Assembly (NCBI GenBank): GCA_002377985.1
Contig: DFQW01000062.1
Coordinates: forward strand, 6,147-19,156
DNA: 13,010 bases
DNA from: Halieaceae bacterium UBA3479
Lineage (GTDB): Bacteria > Pseudomonadota > Gammaproteobacteria > Pseudomonadales > Halieaceae
Direction: 5' to 3'
Below the pieces are notes generated by a model. It made no database searches. It worked only from the letters and a program-made list of their open reading frames with translations, and was not told the DNA's origin. A program made the translations under genes and the position numbers. Positions 1 to 7,412 of the stretch are shown piece by piece (the stretch's first letter is position 1; each line of letters begins with the position of its first letter).

Positions 1-179
1 GTGCTAATTGCGTGGCCCAAACTAGCCCCTGAATTCGCTTTTTAGCTCTTGACCCTAGCAAACAAATCATGCCCTGTCAGCAACTTAAATAATATGGAAA
101 AGCGACTAGCCTCGGGCGTTAAATCCCCTATTCCGCTCCATTGAGGCATACTCAGTGCGGTTAAAACAGAGGCCCCGAC
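1..179. other. Left-edge stretch without a recognisable gene
   Basis: No recognisable protein is encoded here on either strand. A plus-strand frame is open from the edge to a TAG at about 43-45, so it could be the tail of a gene lying to the left, but 14 codons are too few to judge. The middle part (about 60-130) is AT-richer than the neighbouring genes, as expected for a promoter region of the gene starting at 180. I could not find a convincing -35/-10 pair. Confidence 0.4.
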
Positions 180-887
180 ATGTGTTCTATTCCCCACAGG
201 CCAGAGATAGCGCTTGAGCGAGCGCCACAAGCCCAAGGGCTTGCCCACTCCATATCTGGATCAGCGGCGCGTTGGCTCACCAGTACTGCTGTTGCGCTGC
301 CGCTGGTGATAACAGTGCTGTCTCTGGGGCTTGCGCAACAAGTGAAAAGCCAACCCTCTCCCGTTCAATCGGCGGCAGCGATATCAATACAGTATGGATA
401 TGTGACCCATCACTACCTCACCGCATGGGAGGATGACAATCTGCCTGCCGGCGTCCTGCGTGGCTTCCCGCCAAATTCGGCCTTAAGGCAAGACCACGGA
501 TCAGAAAGTCCGCCGGCCACCCGACAAACCGCTGGCTCTTCAGCCTCGCCCGCGCTTTCGGAGATAGGACCGGCTCAGGATGCGGCGATTTTGTATCAGC
601 TGGATCTGGGCGAGCGCGGCATGCAAATGATGGTCAGCGCCAAGACAGGGCTAAGGCCCGGCCAGTGCGTTGCGCTAGAGCGTAGCGGCGCCATCGCCAA
701 CCTGAGGCGGGTCAGTGCGGCATTCTGCGACCCCGGAAATCAGGGAGTGATAGAGAGGCTTGGCATAATCAGAACCGCGCAAGCCGAACATTGCATTCGG
801 TCGCTAGAACGCTATCGGGGGCAAGCATCTTTGAACGAGGCAAGTCAGGCCCTTGCCGAAGTAGCGATGCTCTGCGACGGCGGCTGA
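180..887 (+). CDS. Unknown single-pass membrane-anchored protein, cysteine-containing C-terminal domain
   Basis: I do not recognise this 235-residue protein. It has a short N-terminal segment of about 30 residues, then one hydrophobic segment (about 34-53, ALPLVITVLSLGL at its core). A low-complexity Ser/Pro/Ala-rich linker (about 95-130) leads to a more ordered C-terminal part (about 136-235). That part has four cysteines (163, 183, 205, 232), which could form two disulfides if the domain is periplasmic. The stretch around GQCVALERSG looks like a small beta-rich domain, but I cannot name the family. The ATG at 180 is preceded by AGAGG about 8 bases upstream, an acceptable ribosome site. The gene converges on thrS with 35 bp between the stops. 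Its high coding-like complexity and length support a real gene. Topology and disulfides are inference. Confidence 0.72.
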   Translation: MCSIPHRPEIALERAPQAQGLAHSISGSAARWLTSTAVALPLVITVLSLGLAQQVKSQPSPVQSAAAISIQYGYVTHHYLTAWEDDNLPAGVLRGFPPNSALRQDHGSESPPATRQTAGSSASPALSEIGPAQDAAILYQLDLGERGMQMMVSAKTGLRPGQCVALERSGAIANLRRVSAAFCDPGNQGVIERLGIIRTAQAEHCIRSLERYRGQASLNEASQALAEVAMLCDGG

Positions 888-922
888 GACAGGTTTGCCT
901 GCCTCTGCGACCCCAAGACCGG

Positions 923-2845
923 TTAGTGCGTGCCGACCCGTCCTTTTCTCGACTCTTCCTCTGACAGCGTTTGCAGTAGATTCTGAATGCTAAGCGAGCC
1001 GAGATCGCGTCCGTGCCGCGCTCTTACCGACACGGTGCCAGACGCCATTTCCTTATCACCGACAACGACCACGTAGGGGACTTTTGCCAATTCCAGCTCG
1101 CGGATCTTGAATCCAACCTTTTCGTTTCTGAGATCCGCTTCGACACGAAAGCCAGCCGAACGCAGCCCCTCGGCCACCTCATTGGCATACTCCGCTTGCT
1201 TATCCGTGATATTAACAACCACTGCCTGACGAGGTGCCAGCCAGAGCGGGAAAGCACCCTCGTAGTGCTCAATCAAGATGCCAATAAACCGCTCGAAGGA
1301 GCCGAGCACGGCACGGTGGAGCATCACCGGAACTTTCCGCGCGCCGTCTTCTGCAACGTATTGGGCATCGAGGCGGCCCGGCATGGAAAAGTCCACCTGA
1401 ACGGTGCCCAGCTGCCAGACCCGACCAATGCAATCCTTGAGTGAGAATTCGATCTTGGGACCATAAAAAGCGCCCTCTCCGGGTAAAATCTCCCAGGGTA
1501 GGCCCTTGGCGTCGAGCGCTTCGGCCAGCGCTGCTTCGGCGCGATCCCAATCCTCATCAGAACCCACGCGTTCTGCGGGTCGCGTAGACAGGCGGTATAT
1601 CACCTCACTGAAACCAAAGTCGGCATAGACCTCGTGCAGCATGTCGATAAACCGTGAGACCTCGGGCTGTATCTGGGCCTCGGTGCAAAATATATGGGCA
1701 TCATCTTGGGTAAAACCCCGGACACGCATGATGCCGTGCAGGGAGCCCGATGGCTCATTGCGATGACAACTGCCGAACTCAGCCAGTCGAAGGGGCAAAT
1801 CCCGATAGGATTTAAGCCCCTGATTAAAAACTTGCACATGACAGGGGCAGTTCATGGGTTTGACGGCAAACTTCCGGTCGTCGGCGTCCAGCGTAAACAT
1901 CCCCTCAGCAAACTTGTCAGCGTGACCCGAGCGCTGCCACAGGCTGAGGTCCACTACCTGCGGCGTCTTAATCTCCTGGTATCCGTAGGCCATCTGCTTG
2001 TCTCGCATGTACCGCTCAATAGTCTGGTATATGCGCCAGCCCGCAGGGTGCCAGAACACCATGCCCGGGGCCTCTTCCTGGGTGTGGAACAGATCGAGTT
2101 TTTTGGCGATCTTGCGGTGGTCGCGCTTCTCGGCCTCTTCAATGCGGGTGAGGTAGGCCTTGAGCTGTTTCTTGTTGGCCCAGGCAGTGCCGTAAATCCG
2201 CTGCAATTGCTGGTTGTTAGCGTCGCCGCGCCAGTACGCACCCGCAACCTTGGTCAGCTTGAATGCCTGCAATTTACCCGTGCTGGGAACATGGGGCCCA
2301 CGACAGAGATCCATCCACTCGCCCTGCTTGTAGATCGTGATTTCCTCATCGCCGGGCAGGTCCTCAATGATCTGCACCTTGTAGTGCTCGCCCATGTTGC
2401 GAAAGATCTCGATCGCCTTTTCGCGGGGGCTCACAATGCGCTCAACGGTCAGATCGTCTGCGGCGATCTCCGCCATGCGCTTCTCGATATTTTCGAGGTC
2501 TTCGGGCGTAAAGTTATGGCCCGACGCAAAGTCGTAGTAAAAGCCGTCCTCGACCGTAGGTCCTATGGTGACCTGTGTGCCGGGAAAGAGCTGCTGCACG
2601 GCTTGTGCTAATAGGTGGGCGGTGGAGTGGCGAATAATCTCAATCGCCGCCTCGTCGCGATCGGTAAGGATACTCAGCTCTGCATCGTTCTCGATAACGT
2701 GGGACGTATCGACTTCACGCCCGTCAACGACCCCCGCCAAAGCCGCCTTGGCAAGCCCCGGCCCAATATCGGCGGCGACATCAAACACGGAGACCGGGGT
2801 CTCGAAAGATCTTTGGGAGCCATCGGGCAGGGTAACAACAGGCAT
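923..2845 (-). CDS. thrS: Threonine--tRNA ligase (threonyl-tRNA synthetase)
   Basis: Charges tRNA-Thr with threonine in the cytoplasm, and hydrolyses mischarged Ser-tRNA-Thr. The 640 residues match the usual length (E. coli 642). In order they hold a TGS domain (about 1-62), an editing domain with HSTAH (His73, His77) and DLCRGPH (Cys181), a class II catalytic core, and a C-terminal anticodon-binding domain (about 535-640). The zinc ligands of the active site are visible as Cys333 in MNCPCH, His384 in DDAHIF and His510 in MLHRAV. Motif 2 is around residues 357-375 ([15 protein letters not shown]). The ATG at 2845 has GGAG 8 bases upstream. Unlike in many bacteria, infC-rpmI-rplT does not follow: the gene ends 35 bp from a convergent unknown gene. 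Upstream, a terminator-like hairpin separates it from the oxygenase gene, so thrS probably has its own promoter in about 2846-2920, but none is obvious. Confidence 0.98.
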   Translation of the reverse strand: MPVVTLPDGSQRSFETPVSVFDVAADIGPGLAKAALAGVVDGREVDTSHVIENDAELSILTDRDEAAIEIIRHSTAHLLAQAVQQLFPGTQVTIGPTVEDGFYYDFASGHNFTPEDLENIEKRMAEIAADDLTVERIVSPREKAIEIFRNMGEHYKVQIIEDLPGDEEITIYKQGEWMDLCRGPHVPSTGKLQAFKLTKVAGAYWRGDANNQQLQRIYGTAWANKKQLKAYLTRIEEAEKRDHRKIAKKLDLFHTQEEAPGMVFWHPAGWRIYQTIERYMRDKQMAYGYQEIKTPQVVDLSLWQRSGHADKFAEGMFTLDADDRKFAVKPMNCPCHVQVFNQGLKSYRDLPLRLAEFGSCHRNEPSGSLHGIMRVRGFTQDDAHIFCTEAQIQPEVSRFIDMLHEVYADFGFSEVIYRLSTRPAERVGSDEDWDRAEAALAEALDAKGLPWEILPGEGAFYGPKIEFSLKDCIGRVWQLGTVQVDFSMPGRLDAQYVAEDGARKVPVMLHRAVLGSFERFIGILIEHYEGAFPLWLAPRQAVVVNITDKQAEYANEVAEGLRSAGFRVEADLRNEKVGFKIRELELAKVPYVVVVGDKEMASGTVSVRARHGRDLGSLSIQNLLQTLSEEESRKGRVGTH

Positions 2846-2920
2846 GAGCGTTTCTCCATTCAGTGGCGACCATTACCAGAGGCCGCGTGCGAGGGTGCAA
2901 AGTGTGTCAGACGGCATGAC

Positions 2921-2946
2921 AAAAGCAAAGGGGTAAAGTTACCCTT
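2921..2946 (-). terminator. Probable intrinsic terminator after the oxygenase gene
   Basis: On the minus strand, AAGGGTA pairs with TACCCCTT (one G-U pair) around a 4-base loop at 2929-2946, and a T-rich run TTGCTTTT follows. It starts about 10 bases after the oxygenase stop codon and lies before thrS. The stem is modest, so partial read-through into thrS is possible. Confidence 0.5.
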
Positions 2947-2955
2947 ATAGGAAAG

Positions 2956-3900
2956 CTAGTCGCGTGAGCGCCAGTAGCGCCAGAACGTGAGCCGGCGCAC
3001 CCACTTTGCGAGGCGATGCAACGACGCAAGCCCTTTGAAGGCCTCCCTGGCGCGATTGATCGCCTCTCTCTCGCGACGGTACATGTGCTTGAGATAATGA
3101 TCGCGCCGATACATCACTGTTTCCAACTCTCGATAAGATTCCTCGGACAGCACGACCCCGGGCCTTACCGATGAAGGTATCCAACCGGGCACATAGATGG
3201 TGCTGTGCTCTTCCGCTATCTCGGAGTGCTCTCGGGTCTGGGAATAGTAATAGACCGTCAGAGATTTTCTCGAGAGATGTTGCTTATCGGGGGGCAAATT
3301 GACTTCATCGAATCCGTGCCAGGAAGCCTCGGTAGTTTCAAATAGCACTGCGTGATTCAAGATCGGCGGGAAAATTTTTTGGCGCTGATCCCCGTGGCGA
3401 TCCCAGGGGTCCTTTTGCAGTTTGAGGCACCCCCCCCAGGAGGGTTCCCACTCCGGACAAAGATAAACAATCAGATTCAAGCGCCGATGCCAACCTGTCA
3501 GGGGGTGGCGATTGAAGTCGATGTGCATGTCCAGACTCTGGCCATGGAAATTATTGTGAGTGCCTGCGCCAACGTAATGTGGATCAAAAATCAGCCCGCG
3601 GATCCCCGTCACCGTCTCCAGCCAGTGAATAAATTGGCGCGACTGCAACAGCGCGTCCCAAGCTACGAATGCACCCCCCAACGTGGGCATATCCTCGACG
3701 GTATGTTTTAACGAACGGTCCCCGAACTCGCTGACCATCTCCTCTTCCACCGGTTGAGGAAACCCCTTTAGCACCGACTCGAGAAAAGGAAGCGCAAGAA
3801 AATCCTTGAGCAGTACATGACGGAAGGGGGTCGCTGATTGGAATTCGTGGGCGAGTGTTGGTGCGAGTTCCACCAGCGCCGGATTCAAGACCTGCTGCAT
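2956..3900 (-). CDS. 2-oxoglutarate/Fe(II)-dependent oxygenase, substrate unknown
   Basis: A 314-residue protein whose central part fits the double-stranded beta-helix 2OG-Fe(II) oxygenase fold of the prolyl-hydroxylase type. The iron triad can be read as His126 and Asp128 in DMHIDFN and His195 in SWHGFDEV. Arg211 in SRKSLTVYYYS is placed to bind the 2-oxoglutarate carboxylate. These enzymes couple 2-oxoglutarate and oxygen to hydroxylation of a protein side chain or small molecule, and the target cannot be read from sequence. The N-terminal 100 residues are a helical lead-in. The C-terminal tail (about 265-314) is strongly basic and rich in Arg, Tyr and Trp, which may bind nucleic acid or a partner. 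The protein has no signal peptide, so it is probably cytoplasmic. The gene lies between uvrB and thrS on the same strand, but flanking terminator and promoter signals suggest its own transcript. The ATG at 3900 is the first start and fits the fold. Confidence 0.88.
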   Translation of the reverse strand: MQQVLNPALVELAPTLAHEFQSATPFRHVLLKDFLALPFLESVLKGFPQPVEEEMVSEFGDRSLKHTVEDMPTLGGAFVAWDALLQSRQFIHWLETVTGIRGLIFDPHYVGAGTHNNFHGQSLDMHIDFNRHPLTGWHRRLNLIVYLCPEWEPSWGGCLKLQKDPWDRHGDQRQKIFPPILNHAVLFETTEASWHGFDEVNLPPDKQHLSRKSLTVYYYSQTREHSEIAEEHSTIYVPGWIPSSVRPGVVLSEESYRELETVMYRRDHYLKHMYRREREAINRAREAFKGLASLHRLAKWVRRLTFWRYWRSRD

Positions 3901-3925
3901 AGGAGACTTCCCGTTATATGGCCTG

Positions 3926-3953
3926 AAAATAGCACGTCGGCTGATCGTGTTAA
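3926..3953 (-). promoter_or_regulatory. Candidate sigma-70 promoter for the oxygenase gene
   Basis: On the minus strand, TTAACA (3953-3948) matches five of six bases of the -35 consensus. A 16-bp spacer follows, then TATTTT (3931-3926), matching four of six -10 bases. Transcription would start near 3919, giving a leader of about 20 bases before the ATG at 3900. This is a prediction from consensus only. Confidence 0.4.
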
Positions 3954-3978
3954 AAGCCCGTCTCCTGCCACGATCAGC
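3940..3978. repeat. Perfect 10-bp inverted repeat, possible operator
   Basis: GCTGATCGTG at 3940-3949 is repeated in perfect inverse orientation (CACGATCAGC) at 3969-3978, with 19 bp between and half-site centres 29 bp apart. The left arm overlaps the -35/spacer region of the candidate oxygenase promoter, which would suit a DNA-binding regulator. As RNA it would form a stem downstream of uvrB, but no T-run follows, so it is a poor intrinsic terminator. Confidence 0.55.
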
Positions 3979-4030
3979 GCGCTCCGGGGGCCGTCATACT
4001 GCCGTCAGCTCTCCACAGATGAACCTTTTG

Positions 4031-6049
4031 TTAGCCCGCAAAAGCGACCTGTTTCAGCTCGGCGACTTCATCTCGTAAGGCCGCGGCCTCCTCAAATTCG
4101 AGATTTTTGGCGTGCTCGAGCATCTTCCGCTCCATGTCGGCGATCTTCCGGCCCAGCGCGGCGGCGCTGAGATGCCCCACCTCGGCACCCAGAGCCGCGC
4201 GATCTCCTGCCGAACGGGATTTACCACCCTTGGCTTTGGTGGGCATACGCCGCGCACCCTCCAGAATATCCTGCACTGACTTATTAATGCCCTTGGGAAT
4301 GATGCCATTGGCCTCATTAAAGGCGAGCTGCTTGGTGCGGCGTCGTTCGGTCTCCGCAAGCGCCCGGGTCATGGAACCCGTCTCCTTGTCGGCATAGAGA
4401 ATCGCTCGCCCATTGATGTGTCGTGCGGCGCGGCCAATGGTCTGAATGAGTGAGCGATCGCTACGCAAGAATCCCTCTTTATCGGCGTCGAGAATGGCGA
4501 CCAGTGATACCTCAGGCATATCGAGCCCTTCGCGTAGCAGGTTGATACCCACCAGCACATCGAAATGCCCGAGCCGCAAGTCACGAATAATTTCTACCCG
4601 CTCAACGGTATCGATATCCGAATGGAGGTAACGGACCCGCACGTTGTGGTCGCCCAAAAACTCCGTGAGATCTTCTGCCATCCGCTTGGTCAGGGTGGTC
4701 ACCAATACCCGATCACCCGCCTCCACGGTTGCGTGTATTTCAGCGAGCAAGTCGTCCACCTGCGAGCTGGCGGGCCTTACCTCAACGATGGGGTCGACCA
4801 GTCCGGTCGGTCGCACGACCTGCTCCACTGTCTGACCGGCGTGCTCGTTCTCGTAGGCCCCGGGCGTGGCGGACACGTAAATGGCTTGCGGGCAGAGTGC
4901 TTCCCACTCTTCAAACTTGAGCGGCCGGTTGTCGAGGGCGGATGGCATGCGAAACCCGTATTCCACCAACGTCTCCTTTCGACTGCGATCGCCACGATAC
5001 ATGCCCCCAATTTGCGGGATGGTGACATGGGATTCATCGACCAACACCAAGGCATTTTGGGGGATGTACTCAAACAGCGTAGGGGGCGCCTCACCAGGCG
5101 CGCGCCCGGAAAGATAGCGAGAATAGTTCTCGATACCCTGGCAGTATCCCAACTCGCGAATCATCTCGATGTCATAACGGGTGCGCTGCTGCAGTCGCTG
5201 CGCCTCGAGGAGTTTCTCTAGGTCCTTGAGCTGTTTTACCCGCTCCTCGAGCTCTGCCTCGATCAGATCCACCGCGCCCAACATGGTATCTCTCGACGCC
5301 ACATAGTGGGTTTTGGGGAATATAGTGACCCGCGGCAGACGCTCCTCGATCGCGCCCGTCAGCGGGTCAAATTTACAAATGTTTTCGATTTCTTCATCGA
5401 ACAGCTCAACCCGGATTGCCATCTCGTCGGATTCTGCCGGGAATATATCGATGACATCACCACGCACCCGATAGGTGCCGCGCTTGAAATCGATATCATT
5501 TCGCGTGTACTGGAGCTCCGCCAGCTGGCGCAACACGCCGCGCTGATCGATGATTTCACCGCGCGACAGGTGCATGACCATCTTGAAGTAGGACTCTGGG
5601 TCACCCAAACCGTAAATCGACGACACCGTGGAAACCACTATGCAGTCCTGCCGCTCGAGTAGCGCCTTGGTGGCCGACAGACGCATCTGCTCGATGTGGT
5701 CGTTAACCTGCGCGTCTTTCTCGATGTAGGTATCAGACGATGGCACGTAGGCCTCAGGCTGGTAGTAGTCATAGTAGGAGACGAAGTACTCCACTGCGTT
5801 GTTCGGGAAGAACTCTTTGAACTCACCGTAGAGCTGGGCTGCCAGTGTTTTGTTGTGCGCCATGACGATGGTCGGGCGCTGCAGTGCTTGCACCACATTG
5901 GCCATGGTGAATGTTTTGCCGGAACCCGTAACACCCAGCAAAATCTGAGAGGCCAGCCCCGACTGCACGCCGGCAATCAATTGCTGAATCGCAGCTGGCT
6001 GATCCCCTGCGGGAGCATAGGCAGATTGGAGTTCGAAGGGTCGAGTCAC
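4031..6049 (-). CDS. uvrB: Excinuclease ABC subunit B
   Basis: Damage-verification helicase of nucleotide excision repair. It is loaded on DNA with UvrA, then recruits UvrC for the incisions. The 672 residues match the family length. The sequence shows Walker A GVTGSGKT (39-46), the damage-probing beta-hairpin with its [12 protein letters not shown] and [11 protein letters not shown] stretches (about 92-117), the Walker B-like DESH near 340, helicase motifs [14 protein letters not shown] and QTIGRAARH, and a C-terminal UVR domain (about 632-667) that contacts UvrC. The start is GTG at 6049. No better start exists in frame, and [18 protein letters not shown] aligns with the conserved UvrB N terminus. 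No clear Shine-Dalgarno site precedes it. I also see no CTGT-N8-ACAG LexA box between it and the divergent tRNA gene, so SOS control is not evident. The 3' side has no clear T-run terminator. Confidence 0.98.
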   Translation of the reverse strand: MTRPFELQSAYAPAGDQPAAIQQLIAGVQSGLASQILLGVTGSGKTFTMANVVQALQRPTIVMAHNKTLAAQLYGEFKEFFPNNAVEYFVSYYDYYQPEAYVPSSDTYIEKDAQVNDHIEQMRLSATKALLERQDCIVVSTVSSIYGLGDPESYFKMVMHLSRGEIIDQRGVLRQLAELQYTRNDIDFKRGTYRVRGDVIDIFPAESDEMAIRVELFDEEIENICKFDPLTGAIEERLPRVTIFPKTHYVASRDTMLGAVDLIEAELEERVKQLKDLEKLLEAQRLQQRTRYDIEMIRELGYCQGIENYSRYLSGRAPGEAPPTLFEYIPQNALVLVDESHVTIPQIGGMYRGDRSRKETLVEYGFRMPSALDNRPLKFEEWEALCPQAIYVSATPGAYENEHAGQTVEQVVRPTGLVDPIVEVRPASSQVDDLLAEIHATVEAGDRVLVTTLTKRMAEDLTEFLGDHNVRVRYLHSDIDTVERVEIIRDLRLGHFDVLVGINLLREGLDMPEVSLVAILDADKEGFLRSDRSLIQTIGRAARHINGRAILYADKETGSMTRALAETERRRTKQLAFNEANGIIPKGINKSVQDILEGARRMPTKAKGGKSRSAGDRAALGAEVGHLSAAALGRKIADMERKMLEHAKNLEFEEAAALRDEVAELKQVAFAG

Positions 6050-6121
6050 GGTCAGCGCGTCAGATCTAAAAGCGCTAGGATACCGGATCTGGAGGCCCGC
6101 GCAGATTTACTGGATCCGCGG

Positions 6122-6151
6122 TTGACTGCCCGAAAACGCCCCCTGTACACT
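6122..6151 (+). promoter_or_regulatory. Candidate promoter of the tRNA-Asn gene
   Basis: TTGACT (6122-6127) and TACACT (6146-6151) are spaced by 18 bp, and the predicted start lies about 17 bases before the mature tRNA 5' end. This is a good placement for a stable-RNA promoter, though the -10 matches only four of six bases. A GC-rich discriminator (TCGCACC) follows, as is common for growth-controlled tRNA promoters. Confidence 0.5.
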
Positions 6152-6174
6152 TCGCACCCTCATTGAGAGACCCT

Positions 6175-6250
6175 TCCGCCTTAGCTCAGTTGGTAGAGCA
6201 GCTGACTGTTAATCAGCGGGTCGCTGGTTCGAGCCCAGCAGGCGGAGCCA
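6175..6250 (+). tRNA. tRNA-Asn (anticodon GTT)
   Basis: A complete cloverleaf of 76 bases with the CCA end encoded. The acceptor stem is TCCGCCT/AGGCGGA (7 of 7 pairs) with discriminator G. The D stem is GCTC/GAGC, and the anticodon stem GCTGA/TCAGC carries the loop CTGTTAA, which places GTT at 6208-6210. The T stem is GCTGG/CCAGC with loop TTCGAGC. The anticodon reads AAC and AAU codons. The gene stands alone with its own promoter and terminator and is divergent from uvrB. tRNA 3' ends are common integration sites, but I see no integrase or repeat of the tRNA 3' end nearby. Confidence 0.98.
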
Positions 6251-6257
6251 AATACCG

Positions 6258-6284
6258 AAAAGCCGCACGTTGTGCGGCTTTTTT
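6258..6284. terminator. Bidirectional intrinsic terminator between tRNA-Asn and the secreted-protein gene
   Basis: GCCGCAC (6262-6268) and GTGCGGC (6272-6278) form a GC-rich 7-bp stem with a 3-base loop, extended by A-T pairs. T6 follows on the plus strand and T4 on the minus strand. It sits 8 bases after the tRNA and about 25 bases beyond the stop of the convergent gene at 6307, so it can end both transcripts. Confidence 0.9.
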
Positions 6285-6306
6285 CGTCTCGTAAGCTTGG
6301 AAAGAC

Positions 6307-6828
6307 CTAAGCAGAGTCTCTGTCACCCTCCACCTCTGATTCATTTTCCGCATCCATAGCGGGCTCATCATCGTCGGACTCGCAAGCAGTGGCCGGCTGC
6401 ACCGCTATCTCACCCGAGGACTCCCACACCGGCACATGGTCCTCAACACCGGTGTAACGCAGCGTGGCGTCGCCCTCCAGCACCACTTGCAGTGACCGAC
6501 GTCGTATCTCACTGGCACCCCCCGCAGCAGAAATGCCTGGAGTATCTTTTGGTCTGAATAAAAAGACATGTACTGCTTGGCCGACGCTAAGCTTTTTGTT
6601 CGCGCCCTTATCAGAGGCAAACACCGAGCCCAGATAGTCCTTGGCGCCGGGGATATCGTTGTAGCCAGGGCACCCTTCGCTGGCGTCGAAAAATTTGAAT
6701 TTACTGTTAAAAGCGCCCCCCGCGATGGATACACGCAGAGTGGCGTCGTCGGCGTGGGCACGGATCGATACGCCCACCGGGGCGAGCGCACAAAGCAAAC
6801 CCATCATTATGATCATCTTCCGAGTCAT
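6307..6828 (-). CDS. Secreted protein of unknown function with an acidic C-terminal tail
   Basis: I do not recognise this 173-residue protein. It starts with a clear Sec signal peptide: MTRK, then a hydrophobic stretch IIMMGLLCALAPVGV, with probable cleavage after RAHA near residue 26. The mature part has a beta-rich look (TLRVSIAGGAF, LQVVLEGDATLRYTG) and two cysteines, one in EGCPGYND and one near the tail (TACES), that could form a disulfide. The last ~24 residues are very acidic (DDDEPAMDAENESEVEGDRD), which might bind metal ions or keep the protein soluble. A longer reading begins at 6867, but the ATG at 6828 is chosen because GGAGGA lies 8 bases upstream and the signal peptide starts there. 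The gene stands alone, convergent with tRNA-Asn and divergent from the csaA-like gene. Export is well supported; its role is unknown. Confidence 0.8.
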   Translation of the reverse strand: MTRKMIIMMGLLCALAPVGVSIRAHADDATLRVSIAGGAFNSKFKFFDASEGCPGYNDIPGAKDYLGSVFASDKGANKKLSVGQAVHVFLFRPKDTPGISAAGGASEIRRRSLQVVLEGDATLRYTGVEDHVPVWESSGEIAVQPATACESDDDEPAMDAENESEVEGDRDSA

Positions 6829-6836
6829 CGAATCTA

Positions 6837-6842
6837 TCCTCC
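6837..6842 (-). promoter_or_regulatory. Ribosome binding site fixing the start at 6828
   Basis: GGAGGA on the minus strand, 8 bases before the ATG at 6828. It favours this start over the upstream one at 6867, which would add 13 basic residues before the signal peptide. Confidence 0.75.
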
Positions 6843-6888
6843 GTCTTAGTCTTGGAAACGTTAGCACAGCACGGGTAAATCGCTAAAA

Positions 6889-6915
6889 TCCGATTGGTTG
6901 CGGGAACCCATCGGA
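6889..6915. repeat. Hairpin-forming inverted repeat in the divergent intergenic region
   Basis: TCCGAT (6889-6894) pairs with ATCGGA (6910-6915). After a single T/C mismatch, GGTT (6896-6899) pairs with AACC (6905-6908) around a 5-base loop. It lies between the starts of the secreted-protein gene and the csaA-like gene. On the minus strand TTTT follows directly, so it could act as a leader attenuator for the 6307-6828 gene; it could equally be a DNA operator. Confidence 0.5.
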
Positions 6916-7060
6916 CACGTTACACACATCGCCAAGCGAAATGATTTAATTCCCCGCCATACTTTGCGGAGCAGGTATCGTATGTTTACCCAGTGCGCAT
7001 CATCTTCCTGTAACCAAGCAAAGCGCGCCCTGTGGTTAACTGGTCGCTGGCCACCATCAC

Positions 7061-7066
7061 AAAGGA
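7061..7066 (+). promoter_or_regulatory. Ribosome binding site supporting a TTG start for csaA
   Basis: AAAGGA on the plus strand lies 7 bases before TTG at 7074. No comparable site precedes the alternative GTG at 7032. It therefore decides the start of the csaA-like gene. Confidence 0.65.
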
Positions 7067-7073
7067 ACGTATT

Positions 7074-7412
7074 TTGGAGACCATCGACTGGGATGATTTC
7101 ATGCGAGTGGAGCTGCGCGTGGGCACGGTCGTATCGGCAGAGGCTTTCGCCCAAGCGCGCAAACCCGCCTATATCTTGCACGTAGATTTTGGCGAAGAGA
7201 TTGGCACGCTGAAATCAAGCGCCCAGATCACTCACCTTTACCAACCGGACTCGCTGGTGGGCCGGCAGGTCTTGGCCGTTGTCAATTTCCCTCCGAAGCA
7301 AATCGGACCCATACAATCGCAATGTCTCATAACGGGTTTTTCTAGGGAGGACGGCGCCGTGGTCTTGATTGCACCAGACCAGCCGGTTAAGAACGGTACC
7401 CGTCTCGCTTGA
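7074..7412 (+). CDS. csaA: CsaA-like tRNA-binding domain protein / export chaperone
   Basis: A small OB-fold protein of the CsaA/EMAP-II-like tRNA-binding family, 112 residues against about 110 in Bacillus subtilis CsaA. Conserved stretches are RVELRVGTVVSAEAF, then ARKPAYILHVDFGEEIG, LKSSAQITHLY, AVVNFPPKQIGPIQSQ and the C-terminal APDQPVKNGTRL, which runs close to the B. subtilis protein end to end. CsaA works as a homodimer, has chaperone activity and binds the Sec machinery in Bacillus, and the fold binds tRNA. Its role in Gram-negative bacteria is less clear. The TTG at 7074 is preferred because AAAGGA lies 7 bases upstream and the length then fits. A GTG at 7032 would add 14 residues. 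The gene is alone on the plus strand, between a divergent secreted-protein gene and the convergent end of the sox operon. Confidence 0.92.
   Translation: METIDWDDFMRVELRVGTVVSAEAFAQARKPAYILHVDFGEEIGTLKSSAQITHLYQPDSLVGRQVLAVVNFPPKQIGPIQSQCLITGFSREDGAVVLIAPDQPVKNGTRLA

Noticed and set aside
888..922. Possible terminator between the first gene and thrS (CAGG/CCTG hairpin)
   Set aside because: Stem of only 4 bp and no T-run on either strand.
1694..2611. 305-codon open frame on the plus strand inside thrS
   Set aside because: Fully antisense to a clearly conserved thrS reading; no family resemblance and no ribosome site, so it is a high-GC shadow.
4565..5221. 218-codon open frame on the plus strand inside uvrB
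   Set aside because: Antisense to conserved UvrB motifs, with no recognisable protein features.
6143..6158. CTGT motif upstream of uvrB as a LexA site
   Set aside because: The partner half at the right spacing is CACC, not ACAG.
6175..6300. tRNA-Asn as an integration site of a genomic island
   Set aside because: No integrase, no repeated tRNA 3' end and no change in gene style downstream within the window.
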